Assembly (NCBI GenBank): GCA_030145015.1
Contig: JAQYWI010000004.1
Coordinates: 1-64,000 of the forward strand
Length of the DNA stretch: 64,000 nucleotides
Source: Desulfobacterales bacterium
Lineage (GTDB): Bacteria > Desulfobacterota > Desulfobacteria > Desulfobacterales > JAHEIW01
Reading direction: 5' to 3'
Under the pieces are notes generated by a model that saw nothing but the letters and a program-made list of their open reading frames with translations, made no database searches and was not told the origin of the DNA. The translations under genes were made by a program, and so were the position numbers. Each line of letters starts with the position of its first letter. Position 1 is the first letter of the stretch. Shown piece after piece: positions 54,569-63,024 of this stretch.

Positions 54569-55024
54569 TTATTTCACCGTAATTTGTTTGGGCTTTGCCG
54601 CTTCAGCTTTCGGAATGGTTACGGTTAAGACACCATCAACCAGTTCGGCTTCAACTTTGTCTACCTCAATGTCGCCCGGCAAAGCAATGATGCGATTAAA
54701 ACTTCCGGCTCCGCGCTCTTTTCTGTGGAAGTTTACGTCATCGCCCTTAGAGGAGATCTTGCGTTCGCCGGATAGGATCAGGTTTCGGCCGGTTGCTGAG
54801 ATGTTTAATTCTTCGGCTTTCAGCCCGGGCAATTCGGCTCTGACATAATAATTGTCTTTATTTTCGGTTAAATTAATTAATGGAAATACACCGGCGGTCT
54901 CCGGACGATAGGTTCTTCCCAGCACATGCTGAAACACCCGGTCCATGTCACGCTGTGTACGTTCCAGGTCTTCAAACGCACCTCTCCAACCAACGGTTGG
55001 TATATTAAATTTTCTGACAATCAT
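54569..55024 (-). CDS. Hsp20 family small heat shock protein (second in operon)
   Basis: A 151-residue sHsp, the most typical of the three. Arm WRGAFEDLERTQRDMDRVFQ, core NYYVRAELPGLKAEELNISA, the GAGSFNRIIALPGDIEVDKV motif (A-x-x-x-n-G-v-L follows in VDGVLTVTIPKAEA), and a C-terminal VTIPK. Binds unfolding proteins without ATP. AAAGGAGAT upstream of the ATG, 39 bases from the following gene. Confidence 0.93.
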   Translation of the reverse strand: MIVRKFNIPTVGWRGAFEDLERTQRDMDRVFQHVLGRTYRPETAGVFPLINLTENKDNYYVRAELPGLKAEELNISATGRNLILSGERKISSKGDDVNFHRKERGAGSFNRIIALPGDIEVDKVEAELVDGVLTVTIPKAEAAKPKQITVK

Positions 55025-55094
55025 AATTATAATCTCCTTTCTTTGCTTAAATAAAAAAATTGAAACGAATCATATTAATCCAGCAATTTAGCTT

Positions 55095-55559
55095 TTAACT
55101 CCTGCCTCTAACCTGAATTGTTTTGCTCTCCGCCTCTTTGGTTTTCTTCAATACGATTTTTAATACCCCTCTTTTGTAAGAGGCATCAATTTTTTCGGAA
55201 TCGACCTCAGCAGGAAGTTCGATTGTGCGACTGAAATATCCGTAGGCGCTTTCCATCCGATGGTAATTTCCAACCGCCTCCTCTTTTTCCTGCTTTTTCT
55301 CGCCTTTAATGGTCAGCCGCCTTCCATCCAGAGATACACCGATATCCTTGGCTTCGACTCCCGGTATTTCGGCTTTCAGAGTTATTTTCTTCTTGTCTTC
55401 TAAAATATCAGCCGTCGGAAACCAGAGTGCTTTCCCAAGAGGATCACCGGGAACCGCAAAACCCCGCCCAAAGAATCGGTTGCGCAGATCGCCAATTTCG
55501 TGGTGAAGACGGGAAACATCCCCTTTTTGTTGTTTTCTCCAGGGAACTAAATCAAACAT
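55095..55559 (-). CDS. Hsp20 family small heat shock protein (first in operon)
   Basis: A 154-residue sHsp. It begins MFDLVPWRKQQKGDVSRLHH, then DILEDKKKITLKAEIPGVEAKDIGV in the crystallin core (given in part), and KRGVLKIVLKKTKEAESKTI at the end. The start follows AAAGGAGGAA. The gene lies 55 bases after a 39-codon ORF, and a near-consensus sigma-54 promoter precedes both. Confidence 0.93.
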   Translation of the reverse strand: MFDLVPWRKQQKGDVSRLHHEIGDLRNRFFGRGFAVPGDPLGKALWFPTADILEDKKKITLKAEIPGVEAKDIGVSLDGRRLTIKGEKKQEKEEAVGNYHRMESAYGYFSRTIELPAEVDSEKIDASYKRGVLKIVLKKTKEAESKTIQVRGRS

Positions 55560-55614
55560 CTTTTTTTCCTCCTTTTTTTACAATCGTAAGCTGGGTGGTG
55601 GTTAAAACGTATTT

Positions 55615-55734
55615 TTAAAAATAGGGTCTGATCCAAGCAAGATATGCCAACCCGAATATGAATGCCACTATAACAGCACCAGCGTACAAATAAACTATGA
55701 TGTTATCGTTTTCGTTTTTGACTATTTTTTCCAT
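55615..55734 (-). CDS. Small single-pass membrane protein, 39 residues
   Basis: An ORF reading MEKIVKNENDNIIVYLYAG, AVIVAFIFGLAYLAWIRPYF. The ATG has GGGAGA nine bases upstream. The charged N terminus and a 22-residue hydrophobic helix suggest a small inner-membrane protein. It is the first ORF after the sigma-54 promoter at 55792 and before three Hsp20 genes. I do not recognise the family. The strong start context, the hydrophobic pattern and the position in the operon support it as real, but no homologue can be checked here. Confidence 0.6.
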   Translation of the reverse strand: MEKIVKNENDNIIVYLYAGAVIVAFIFGLAYLAWIRPYF

Positions 55735-55791
55735 CTTTTATTGTCTCCCATTGTCAGTAATAAAAATCTGATAGACCCTGATAATCCATAT

Positions 55792-55807
55792 AGCAACTGG
55801 TGTGCCA
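55792..55807 (-). promoter_or_regulatory. Sigma-54 promoter of the Hsp20 operon
   Basis: On the minus strand TTTGGCACACCAGTTGCTAT is almost the full consensus TGGCAC-N5-TTGCT, with GG (55805-55806) and GC (55793-55794) ten bases apart. The transcript would start near 55781, about 47 bases before the 39-codon ORF. This is the best sigma-54 match in the window. The rest of the 356-base gap to 56090 is AT-rich without a gene. Confidence 0.75.
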
Positions 55808-56011
55808 AAATATAAGCTATTGGAATAACACAAAAAAATAAAAGGGAGCATTGAGATGTGAACTGGCGTGACTGGTTTCGGTAATATATTTAGGTGTGAA
55901 ACGATCGCGGTGTGTACGATTATTTACTTAATTGCTTGAAATCTAAACAAAAAAAAACAAGACTTGGCAGTTCTTATATTTTCTTTTGACGGAATCATTA
56001 TTTCCTATTTT

Positions 56012-56026
56012 GATAATCGAATTATC
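56012..56026. repeat. Short perfect palindrome GATAAT-CGA-ATTATC
   Basis: Six-base arms flank a three-base centre, about 65 bases beyond the glgP stop and upstream of the sigma-54 region. It could be a regulator site for the Hsp20 operon, about 215 bases from the promoter as enhancer sites often are, or have no role. Confidence 0.3.
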
Positions 56027-56090
56027 GGGTGCAGATCCATTCTAATTTTATCATTTCAAATTTAAATAATAGGCAATTCCGAATTTTGTT

Positions 56091-58220
56091 CTATATGTTT
56101 TTTAATGCCTTTTTATAAAACTTTTCAACATATTCCTTAATCATTCGTCGGGCCGAAAACCTGGCGGCAGTGCTCTTTATCGATTCTCTCATTACCTTTA
56201 CCCATCCGTATGGTACGCCTTCTTCTGAAACATCGTAATACAGGGGAATAATTTCTTCTTCGAGAAGTCGGTAAATCTCAGCAGCATCGGTTTGATCCCG
56301 ATCACCATTCATTTCTTCATGGCTTACGGCCCAGCCGTTTTTGCCGTTGTAGCCTTCCATCCACCAGCCATCCAAGACACTAAGCTGCGGTACTCCGTTC
56401 AGCCCTGCCTTCATGCCGCTGGTCCCGCTGGCTTCCATCGGCGGGAGGGGGTTGTTCAACCATACGTCCACCCCGTGTACCATGTACTGCGCCAACTGCT
56501 CACCATAATCTTCGACAAAGGCAATGCGTCCGCCCATGTCGGGGTCACGGCTGACATTAAAAATTCGTTGGAGTATGCGCTTGCCCGAGTCGTCGGCCGG
56601 ATGTGCTTTGCCGGCGAAAATGACCTGCATGGGCCGCCAGCGATCATTGAGAAGTTTTTTTAAACGTTCAAGATCGTAAAAAATCAAATCCGCTCTTTTA
56701 TAAGTCGCAAATCGCCGCGCAAAACCGAGGGTGAGGACCGAGGGATCCAGCAACGATCCTCCGGACAGAATGATCGATGGATTCGCCCTTTCTTTCGCCC
56801 AGCGCAGACGGGACCGTTCGCGAATGGCATCAATCAATTTGATCTTCAACCAATAATGGGTTTTCCAGAGTTCCTCATCCGGAAGCTTTTCAATCAATTC
56901 CCAGATGAGCGGATTGTCGTGATCTTCCTTCCATTCGGATCCCAGATGTTTATCCAAAAGAAGCTTCATCTTGGGCTCAATCCAGGTCGGGACATGGATA
57001 CCATTGGTTACATGGTCAATGGTGCTTTCGCCTTCGGGCAAATCCGGCCAGAGACTTTGCCAAAGCTGGCGGGATACTTCTCCATGCTTTTTGCTGACAC
57101 CATTGCGGTATTTGGAGAGCCTCAGCGCCATAGCCGTCATATTAAACCCGGCTTCCGGTTTTTCCGGATGAACGCCAAGTTTTAGAAATGCGTCGTGATC
57201 CAACCCCAGTGCCGGCCAGTATGCGTGAAAATATTTTTCAATTAGATGAAACGGAAAGACATCATGGCCGGCAGTCACCGGGGTGTGAGTCGTAAAAATA
57301 GAAGTATTCCGCACCCACTCCGAGGCCTCCTGATAATTATTGCCCTGATTGATTCGGTCCCGAATTTGCTCCAACAGGGCAAATGCAGCATGACCTTCAT
57401 TCAGGTGTAAGATAAGACGTTTAATTCCCAGGGTCTCCAGCACTTCGGCCCCGCCGATTCCCAGAACAATCTCCTGGCGCAGCCTCTGCTCCAAATCGCC
57501 GGTGTAAAGCCGCGCCGATATCCCTCGATTCCAGGGATCGTTTATCTCGATATCCGTATCTATGAGATAAAGTGGCACTCGACCGACATCCACTCGCCAT
57601 ACCGCTACATGAATCTGCGGTTCGATCAGAGGGACCTTGACCACAAGCTGGTTACCGTCTGCAGTCAACACCCGGGCAATCGGTGCAGCATCTCGATCCA
57701 GCTTTTCTGTAAAATTTTCCTGCCAGCCGTCATCACGGATTTGCTGATAAAGATAACCTTCCGGATACATAAATCCTACCGCAACAACCGGAACATTCAA
57801 ATCACTGCATTCCTTCAGGTGATCCCCGGCCAGAAAGCCCAATCCGCCGGCATAAAACGGCAGTGATCGATGCAGCCCATATTCAGCTGAAAAATAGGCA
57901 ATAGCAGAAACCCCTGGATCCGGTAGATCAGGTAAAAACGGGCACCCCTTTGTTTCCATATATTTGGCAAACCGTGATACCACGACGTCATATTGTCGCA
58001 AGTAGTCCGCGTTGCCGGCTGCAGCTTCCAGAATCTTTTTCGGAAGCTCTTTGAGCATTTTGTCCGGATTATGCACGCTTTCTTTCCAGGCCTGACGGTC
58101 TAAAGTTTTATACAGCATTCGCGCAGCCGGATTCCAGCTCCACCATAAGTTTTCTGCCAACTCGCCCAGCCCGCTTATCCGCTGCGGGAGATTGGGAAAA
58201 ATATTTTCCTGTTCAATCAT
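56091..58220 (-). CDS. glgP: Alpha-glucan (glycogen) phosphorylase
   Basis: Releases glucose 1-phosphate from glycogen or maltodextrin with phosphate. The 709-residue protein is of the TIGR02094 class, with the N-terminal DUF3417-type start (ISGLGELAENLWWSWNPAARML) in place of the extension of classical phosphorylases. It shows AYFSAEYGLHRSLPFYAGGLG, HLNEGHAAFALLEQ, TTHTPVTAGHDVF, HVTNGIHVPTW and the pyridoxal-phosphate Lys in MEASGTSGMKAGLNG. AAGGTAATC precedes the ATG. Its start is two bases after the stop of the secreted-protein gene, so it belongs to the minus-strand run from 63 kb; no other glycogen gene is near. Confidence 0.92.
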   Translation of the reverse strand: MIEQENIFPNLPQRISGLGELAENLWWSWNPAARMLYKTLDRQAWKESVHNPDKMLKELPKKILEAAAGNADYLRQYDVVVSRFAKYMETKGCPFLPDLPDPGVSAIAYFSAEYGLHRSLPFYAGGLGFLAGDHLKECSDLNVPVVAVGFMYPEGYLYQQIRDDGWQENFTEKLDRDAAPIARVLTADGNQLVVKVPLIEPQIHVAVWRVDVGRVPLYLIDTDIEINDPWNRGISARLYTGDLEQRLRQEIVLGIGGAEVLETLGIKRLILHLNEGHAAFALLEQIRDRINQGNNYQEASEWVRNTSIFTTHTPVTAGHDVFPFHLIEKYFHAYWPALGLDHDAFLKLGVHPEKPEAGFNMTAMALRLSKYRNGVSKKHGEVSRQLWQSLWPDLPEGESTIDHVTNGIHVPTWIEPKMKLLLDKHLGSEWKEDHDNPLIWELIEKLPDEELWKTHYWLKIKLIDAIRERSRLRWAKERANPSIILSGGSLLDPSVLTLGFARRFATYKRADLIFYDLERLKKLLNDRWRPMQVIFAGKAHPADDSGKRILQRIFNVSRDPDMGGRIAFVEDYGEQLAQYMVHGVDVWLNNPLPPMEASGTSGMKAGLNGVPQLSVLDGWWMEGYNGKNGWAVSHEEMNGDRDQTDAAEIYRLLEEEIIPLYYDVSEEGVPYGWVKVMRESIKSTAARFSARRMIKEYVEKFYKKALKNI

Positions 58221-58222
58221 GA

Positions 58223-58798
58223 TTACCTTTTTATCAAATTCGGATTTTCTGAAGCGTAAGCCTCGATAAATACATCCACCTGACTTTTAATATCATCCTT
58301 AATAAGCGCCAGACGTCTCAACCCCACGGATTCAGCCTGCCAGGTAATTGAAAATGCCTTTACGGACGAATCACGCTGCAAGGCGACCATTTGGCGAAGG
58401 TTAAGACGGAGTGCATAAATGTATTTTTTTTTGGTGTCCGCTGTCTCAATTTTTTCTTCCTTATCATCGAGAGATAAAAATGTTTTTTTGGCGGGTTCAT
58501 GAGCAACAAATTTGAGTCTCACGCTCAGAATACCTTCAAATGCCGATTGATTGGAGGCCTCCTCGGCTAAGACTTGAATGCCGGCCTTCTGCAGTTGCTG
58601 CTCGATGGATGATTGCAAAACGCTTTCAGACAGCCCCACCTTTTCAAGTTCAGCGCGCCATTCCGACTCTACAGGGTGAACTTTTACAATTATCGATTGA
58701 ATACCGCGAAGCGTGGCGCGGTCCCTTGCTCTATCATCGGCCTGACAAAATGAACTCAAAGATAAGAGAATAAAGAAAAAAACAATTTTTTCTTTCAT
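58223..58798 (-). CDS. Hypothetical secreted protein
   Basis: A 191-residue periplasmic-type protein with a signal peptide (MKEKIVFFFILLSLSSF, cleavage after CQA near 21; the Cys is not followed by lipobox spacing I would trust). The body (GIQSIIVKVHPVESEWRAEL, LQSSIEQQLQKAGIQVL, LSVRLKFVAHE) has the alternating pattern of lipoprotein-like or secreted domains of uncertain family. It lies between the LapA-like gene and glgP with 25- and 2-base gaps. Function unknown. Confidence 0.7.
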   Translation of the reverse strand: MKEKIVFFFILLSLSSFCQADDRARDRATLRGIQSIIVKVHPVESEWRAELEKVGLSESVLQSSIEQQLQKAGIQVLAEEASNQSAFEGILSVRLKFVAHEPAKKTFLSLDDKEEKIETADTKKKYIYALRLNLRQMVALQRDSSVKAFSITWQAESVGLRRLALIKDDIKSQVDVFIEAYASENPNLIKR

Positions 58799-58823
58799 TT
58801 TTCATTCCTCTTCCAAATAAATA

Positions 58824-59045
58824 TTATTTTCTACCTTTGCTTTCATCTCGATACTTTTTTTTGCCTTTCGGCAAGGTCAATAGCCAACCGGCAATAAATC
58901 CGATCGCCAGCGTACCGAACAGCATTAATGCGCGTGACATGGATATCGTCCATACCAGAAATCGGAACTCGACCACCTGGGTATTTTGAACGACAAAGAT
59001 AAGAACAAAAGCGATCAGACATAAAAAGATAACGATTCTGATCAT
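58824..59045 (-). CDS. LapA-domain (DUF1049) small membrane protein
   Basis: A 73-residue protein with two transmembrane helices (IVIFLCLIAFVLIFVVQNTQ and ALMLFGTLAIGFIAGWLLTL) and a basic tail KGKKKYRDESKGRK, the layout of lipopolysaccharide assembly protein A (LapA/YciS) domain proteins, which bind FtsH partners in E. coli. AAAGGAGG lies before the ATG. It is 27 bases downstream of the ATP-grasp ligase gene. Confidence 0.85.
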   Translation of the reverse strand: MIRIVIFLCLIAFVLIFVVQNTQVVEFRFLVWTISMSRALMLFGTLAIGFIAGWLLTLPKGKKKYRDESKGRK

Positions 59046-59072
59046 GATAAGCCTCCTTTCCGGACGGATGAA

Positions 59073-60020
59073 TTATCTGCTATGCTCGAAGTTATGTTTC
59101 GAAAATTCAACACGGTCATCAAGATTTACCAACTCGGTGTGATGCTGCTCAACCAGTTTTAAACGCGGTAGCAAGCCTGCCCGGTTGGCAATCTGGATAT
59201 TGAGGCCCGGGCGTGCGTTTACCTCCAGGATCAACGGTCCTTTATCTTTGTCCAATACGAGATCGACACCGATATATCCAAGGCCGATTAGCTCAAAGTG
59301 GAGGGCGGCGATGTTGAGCAACGCGTCCCAGTTCGGGATGGTAACACCGGTGACCTGATTGCCGGTATCCGGATGTTCGGAAATGATATTATTTTTCCAT
59401 ACCGCTGTCAGGGTTTTGCCGGAGGTGATGTCGATTCCTGCGCCGATGGCCCCCTGATGCAGATTGGCTTTACCGCCGGACATGCGAGTGGGCAGGCGCA
59501 CCATTGACATGACGGGCACACCGAGAAAAACAATCATACGTATATCAGGCACTCCTTGATAACTGATGGCTTCGAACACCGGGTCAAATTGCACCCGATA
59601 TTCGATCAATGCCTTATCCGGCTGACCCCCCAGGCTGTAAAGGCCACTGATGACATTAAAAAGATGATATTCTACCTCGTCACGGTTCATCAGAACTCCG
59701 TCGGCTTTGCGAAACATCTCCTTTGAACGCCCACTGATGACCAAAATGCCCCTTCCACCGGATCCTCTGGAGGGTTTTATGACAAAGTCCGGGTAGGATT
59801 GAACCAGGTGTGCGAGATTGCGGACTTCGTATTCCGTCTCAATGACGCCATAAAGCTCAGGTACGGCGATACCGGCTTTCAAGGCAAGTTTTTTGGTTCG
59901 CAGTTTGTCATCCACCAGGGGATAGCGATGCCGCGAATTGTATTTCATGGTGTATTCGGCGTTTCGCCGGTTGATCCCCAGCACACCGGTTTCAGCAAGC
60001 TGTTTTTTTAGCTTAATCAT
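59073..60020 (-). CDS. Alpha-L-glutamate ligase-like ATP-grasp protein (RimK-related, TIGR02291)
   Basis: A 315-residue ATP-grasp enzyme that should join an amino acid such as glutamate to an acyl acceptor by an acyl-phosphate. The conserved N terminus GVLGINRRNAEY marks the TIGR02291 group; then DKLRTKKLALKAGIAVPELY, the ATP loop FVIKPSRGSGGRGILVI (about 80-98), and the Mg/ATP site LGYIGVDLVLDKD and LEVNARPGLNIQIAN. The start lies inside the 3' end of the 7TM gene (eight-base overlap). It works with the two upstream genes in a conserved set. Confidence 0.88.
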   Translation of the reverse strand: MIKLKKQLAETGVLGINRRNAEYTMKYNSRHRYPLVDDKLRTKKLALKAGIAVPELYGVIETEYEVRNLAHLVQSYPDFVIKPSRGSGGRGILVISGRSKEMFRKADGVLMNRDEVEYHLFNVISGLYSLGGQPDKALIEYRVQFDPVFEAISYQGVPDIRMIVFLGVPVMSMVRLPTRMSGGKANLHQGAIGAGIDITSGKTLTAVWKNNIISEHPDTGNQVTGVTIPNWDALLNIAALHFELIGLGYIGVDLVLDKDKGPLILEVNARPGLNIQIANRAGLLPRLKLVEQHHTELVNLDDRVEFSKHNFEHSR

Positions 60021-61548
60021 CTGATCCTAATTTTGCCAGCGCTTTGAACCGCGGCAATTCCAGCAATCTGAATCCTGAATAGCGCCCCAGCAGTAACATC
60101 CCGGCCAGCAAGATGAGCAGCAACTCCGGAAACACAAATACCAGATGTTCAATATAGCTTATCGTCATCACGATATAGGCCAGCACGGCCGCGACCAGGG
60201 ACCATGCGCCCTGCTGCAGGGTTTCCAGGGCCCCCAGCTCTTCCCACACAATAGACATTCTTTCAATGGTCATGGTCAAAATCACCATGGGAAAAAGGGC
60301 TACCGATAGTCCCCGTTCCAGACCCAGTTTATGGGTCAGAATGCTAAAACCGGCCATCAAAAATATAACAATAATCAGAATAGCCGAAAGACGCGGCACG
60401 ACCAGCAACTGCAGATGCGCGAGATATAACCGGATACTCAATCCCAGTGCAATTAAGGTCGTAAACAGAAAGAGACCCCAGACCAGTTGGGTTTCTCGAA
60501 ATGCCAGCCCAATCAGCACCGGCATGAACGTTCCAAAGGTTCGGATGCCGATTACGTTTCGCAGAATCACCAGTAAAAAAACACCGACCGGCAGCAACAG
60601 GATGACATGATAGACCGACTGGGTTTCAATCGGAAGGCTGAACAACGAAAAATTCAGCAAAAACGGTTTCTTCATCTCTTCTATATCAAGCGCAGCCTGT
60701 ATAACCGGCTCCTCGCTTCGAGACACCGATACTGTTGCGGCAAGGTTTTTCGTTCCCTGAGACTGAACCAGCGGCTCCATTCCCCGCCACCAGGCCAGGT
60801 AATCCTCGGGAACGCCGCGCTTTCCGGTAACCGCATCATAGGATACCCACTGCTTTTGATCGTAAATTTCCAGCCAGCGGATAATTGTCGAACTGCGCCT
60901 TTGATCTTCCAGCCGAATACCATGCACGCTGCGGGCATGAATACCGGCCAACGCCAGTAATTGAGCGGATAGATCCACTTTCTTCTGGACCGAGGCTTTT
61001 TTCCCCAGCAGCAGCGCGACATTATCACCCGGCCGGGGGTTATTAAGGCGTTGCAATAACTCGATGACGATGCCGTTTATATCAGCGGATTTTTCACGTA
61101 CCTCCGAGACAATGGCCTCGGAGGCCTCGCGATAAGCGCCTTTAAGGTCGGGTTTTTTAGGTCTGGATCCTTCAGGTTTCTTGGGGGGGATGTCTCGACC
61201 CATCCGGCGCACTGAAGCCCGGTAATAAAGATTTTGAGTTCCCTTAGCCTTGCGAATCGACCAATGAACCTTGCGTTTCCCGTCCTCGGCTACGACGTTG
61301 ACGCCATAGCCACGGGAAATAAAATTCTCATTCACGATCGCAAATCGGTGGGAATTGCGAGGAAGATTCATTGAAACCTTGATAGGTTTATCGTCGGAGA
61401 CAAAGGTCAGGTGGGCCTCAACATCCCAGATATCGGATCGAACTTCAGGCACCAGCGGAAAATCCAATACCAGCGCCTTGTACAAAAATACAATTGACCC
61501 GATAAACATTAATGTAACCGTCAGAATGATTAGATGACGCCTGTTCAT
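60013..61548 (-). CDS. Inactive transglutaminase fused to seven transmembrane helices
   Basis: A 511-residue inner-membrane protein. One anchor helix (about 5-27) is followed by a periplasmic domain (about 30-290) with a transglutaminase-like fold, in which LLALAGIHARSVHGIRLED stands where the catalytic Cys should be, so it is predicted inactive. A linker (EEMKKPFLLNFSLFSLPIETQ) leads to seven transmembrane helices (about 305-490). These correspond to the 7TM_transglut Pfam families. The ATG overlaps the protease stop by four bases. It may sense or present a peptide for the partner ligase and protease. Confidence 0.85.
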   Translation of the reverse strand: MNRRHLIILTVTLMFIGSIVFLYKALVLDFPLVPEVRSDIWDVEAHLTFVSDDKPIKVSMNLPRNSHRFAIVNENFISRGYGVNVVAEDGKRKVHWSIRKAKGTQNLYYRASVRRMGRDIPPKKPEGSRPKKPDLKGAYREASEAIVSEVREKSADINGIVIELLQRLNNPRPGDNVALLLGKKASVQKKVDLSAQLLALAGIHARSVHGIRLEDQRRSSTIIRWLEIYDQKQWVSYDAVTGKRGVPEDYLAWWRGMEPLVQSQGTKNLAATVSVSRSEEPVIQAALDIEEMKKPFLLNFSLFSLPIETQSVYHVILLLPVGVFLLVILRNVIGIRTFGTFMPVLIGLAFRETQLVWGLFLFTTLIALGLSIRLYLAHLQLLVVPRLSAILIIVIFLMAGFSILTHKLGLERGLSVALFPMVILTMTIERMSIVWEELGALETLQQGAWSLVAAVLAYIVMTISYIEHLVFVFPELLLILLAGMLLLGRYSGFRLLELPRFKALAKLGSDD

Positions 61549-62075
61549 TTAGGTATTACTCCCTGGCAGTCCGGTTTAACCTTAAACGTTGCAGAGGCGT
61601 CTACCAGAGTTGAATTTCGGAGGTAACTGCGTCCGATAAGCATCTGGTAATTAAATTTCCCCCGATCCTCCAGATTGACTTCAACTTCCTTGTACACTTT
61701 GCCCAGGCAGATTCCAAGGCGAATGACTGGACGCGTGATCGATGAAGTCCCAATCTGTTTGATTATGGCCATGCGAATCACTCTGGCCTCCATACTTAGC
61801 GTTCGTCCTTTCCAGTTTTTCAACTTGAAGCGCACCCATTTTGCCCCGTCACGCTCAAATTCCTCAATATGGTTTGCATTTAAAGATGAATTCCTGGCAC
61901 CGGTGTCCAGCTTGGCCTTGATTTCCAAATTGCCCGGGAAAATGCTGACTCTTTCCACCCAGCCGGCAACCTGTTTTTCCCCGGAAATAGCATTGGGGAC
62001 ATAGATCTGCAAAACGGCAATGATTAGAATAAGGCCATAAAGGGTTTTGGCGTAATTATTTAATTTTTTTTTCAT
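61545..62075 (-). CDS. Retropepsin-like aspartic protease (RimB/Zn_protease family, PF05618)
   Basis: A 176-residue secreted or membrane-anchored protein. An N-terminal hydrophobic segment (about 11-30, LYGLILIIAVLQIYVPNAIS) is followed by the family domain with the active-site motif KAKLDTGARNSSLNA (Asp near 58) and YQMLIGRSYLRNSTLVDASA at the end. The older name ATP-dependent zinc protease is misleading, because the D-T-G-A motif is that of aspartic retropepsins. Start at ATG 62075 (a TTG lies one codon before). Coupled to the 7TM gene by four bases. Confidence 0.85.
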   Translation of the reverse strand: MKKKLNNYAKTLYGLILIIAVLQIYVPNAISGEKQVAGWVERVSIFPGNLEIKAKLDTGARNSSLNANHIEEFERDGAKWVRFKLKNWKGRTLSMEARVIRMAIIKQIGTSSITRPVIRLGICLGKVYKEVEVNLEDRGKFNYQMLIGRSYLRNSTLVDASATFKVKPDCQGVIPK

Positions 62076-62133
62076 CAACTACGGGAATTTGCATTTTTAA
62101 TTTATTTATAATTTTTGTAGCATATTAATCATT

Positions 62134-63024
62134 TTACCAGTGAGGCTGATTGCCGATGCGCCTACCCATAACTTCAAGGGTTTCTGTGACGACGACGAAA
62201 GCATTGGGATCGACTTTGCGAATCAGTTCTTTGAAACGCGAAAGTTCCGTAAATGTAACAACCGAGTACAGAATATGCAGTTGCTGCCCGGAATATCCGC
62301 CCTCTCCTTTAACGATGGTCACACCCCGTTGCAGTTTGTCCATGATTTGATGGGAAATCTCTTTCCATTGAGGAGAGATGATCATTATGGCCTTGCGCTG
62401 GTTGAGCCCGATCACCACCAGATTAACAAAATGAGAATTGATGTAAAGATAAATCAATGTATACAAAACGATTTCCATCGGCAGGCGAAATAGGGCAATA
62501 AACAGCAATATAGCATGAAACGTCATTACCGTGTTTCCCGGACGTATCGAGAAGCGTTTAAATAGAATCACTGAGAGAACATCCAAACCACCTGCAGACC
62601 CCAGGGATCTTAAAATAATACCCGAACCTATCCCGGAGATGATTCCGGCTGCCAGGGCATTGAGAATCATGTCCTCAACAGGGAAAACCGGATACGGCCA
62701 GAATATGACGGCTGAAAAAATGACCATCCCCGCCAGGCTGTACCAGAAGAAACGTCTACCCACGAACATCCAGCCGATGACAAACAGGGGTATGTTCAGC
62801 AGGAAATAGATAAATCCGATCGGCAGGGACGGAAAGACATAATGACCGAGGAGGGCCAGTCCGGTTACACCGCCGGCCAGAAATTGTTTGGGAACCAGAA
62901 TCCCTTTAACGGCTGCTGCGCAAAGAACGCTGCCTGCGAAAATCAGTAATAGGTTCCATAATACGATACATATGGATTTTAACTCTTTCCTTGTAAAATA
63001 TTTGAGTAACATTTCGAATTTCAC
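62134..63024 (-). CDS. YitT family membrane protein (DUF161/DUF2179)
   Basis: A 296-residue protein with five or six transmembrane helices (about 15-200, [24 protein letters not shown]) and a C-terminal DUF2179 soluble domain (about 215-290, [24 protein letters not shown] and [17 protein letters not shown]), which is thought to bind a small ligand. Function unknown in general. The ATG overlaps the stop of the upstream epimerase-like gene (ATGA) and the protease gene follows after 58 bases. Confidence 0.88.
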   Translation of the reverse strand: MKFEMLLKYFTRKELKSICIVLWNLLLIFAGSVLCAAAVKGILVPKQFLAGGVTGLALLGHYVFPSLPIGFIYFLLNIPLFVIGWMFVGRRFFWYSLAGMVIFSAVIFWPYPVFPVEDMILNALAAGIISGIGSGIILRSLGSAGGLDVLSVILFKRFSIRPGNTVMTFHAILLFIALFRLPMEIVLYTLIYLYINSHFVNLVVIGLNQRKAIMIISPQWKEISHQIMDKLQRGVTIVKGEGGYSGQQLHILYSVVTFTELSRFKELIRKVDPNAFVVVTETLEVMGRRIGNQPHW

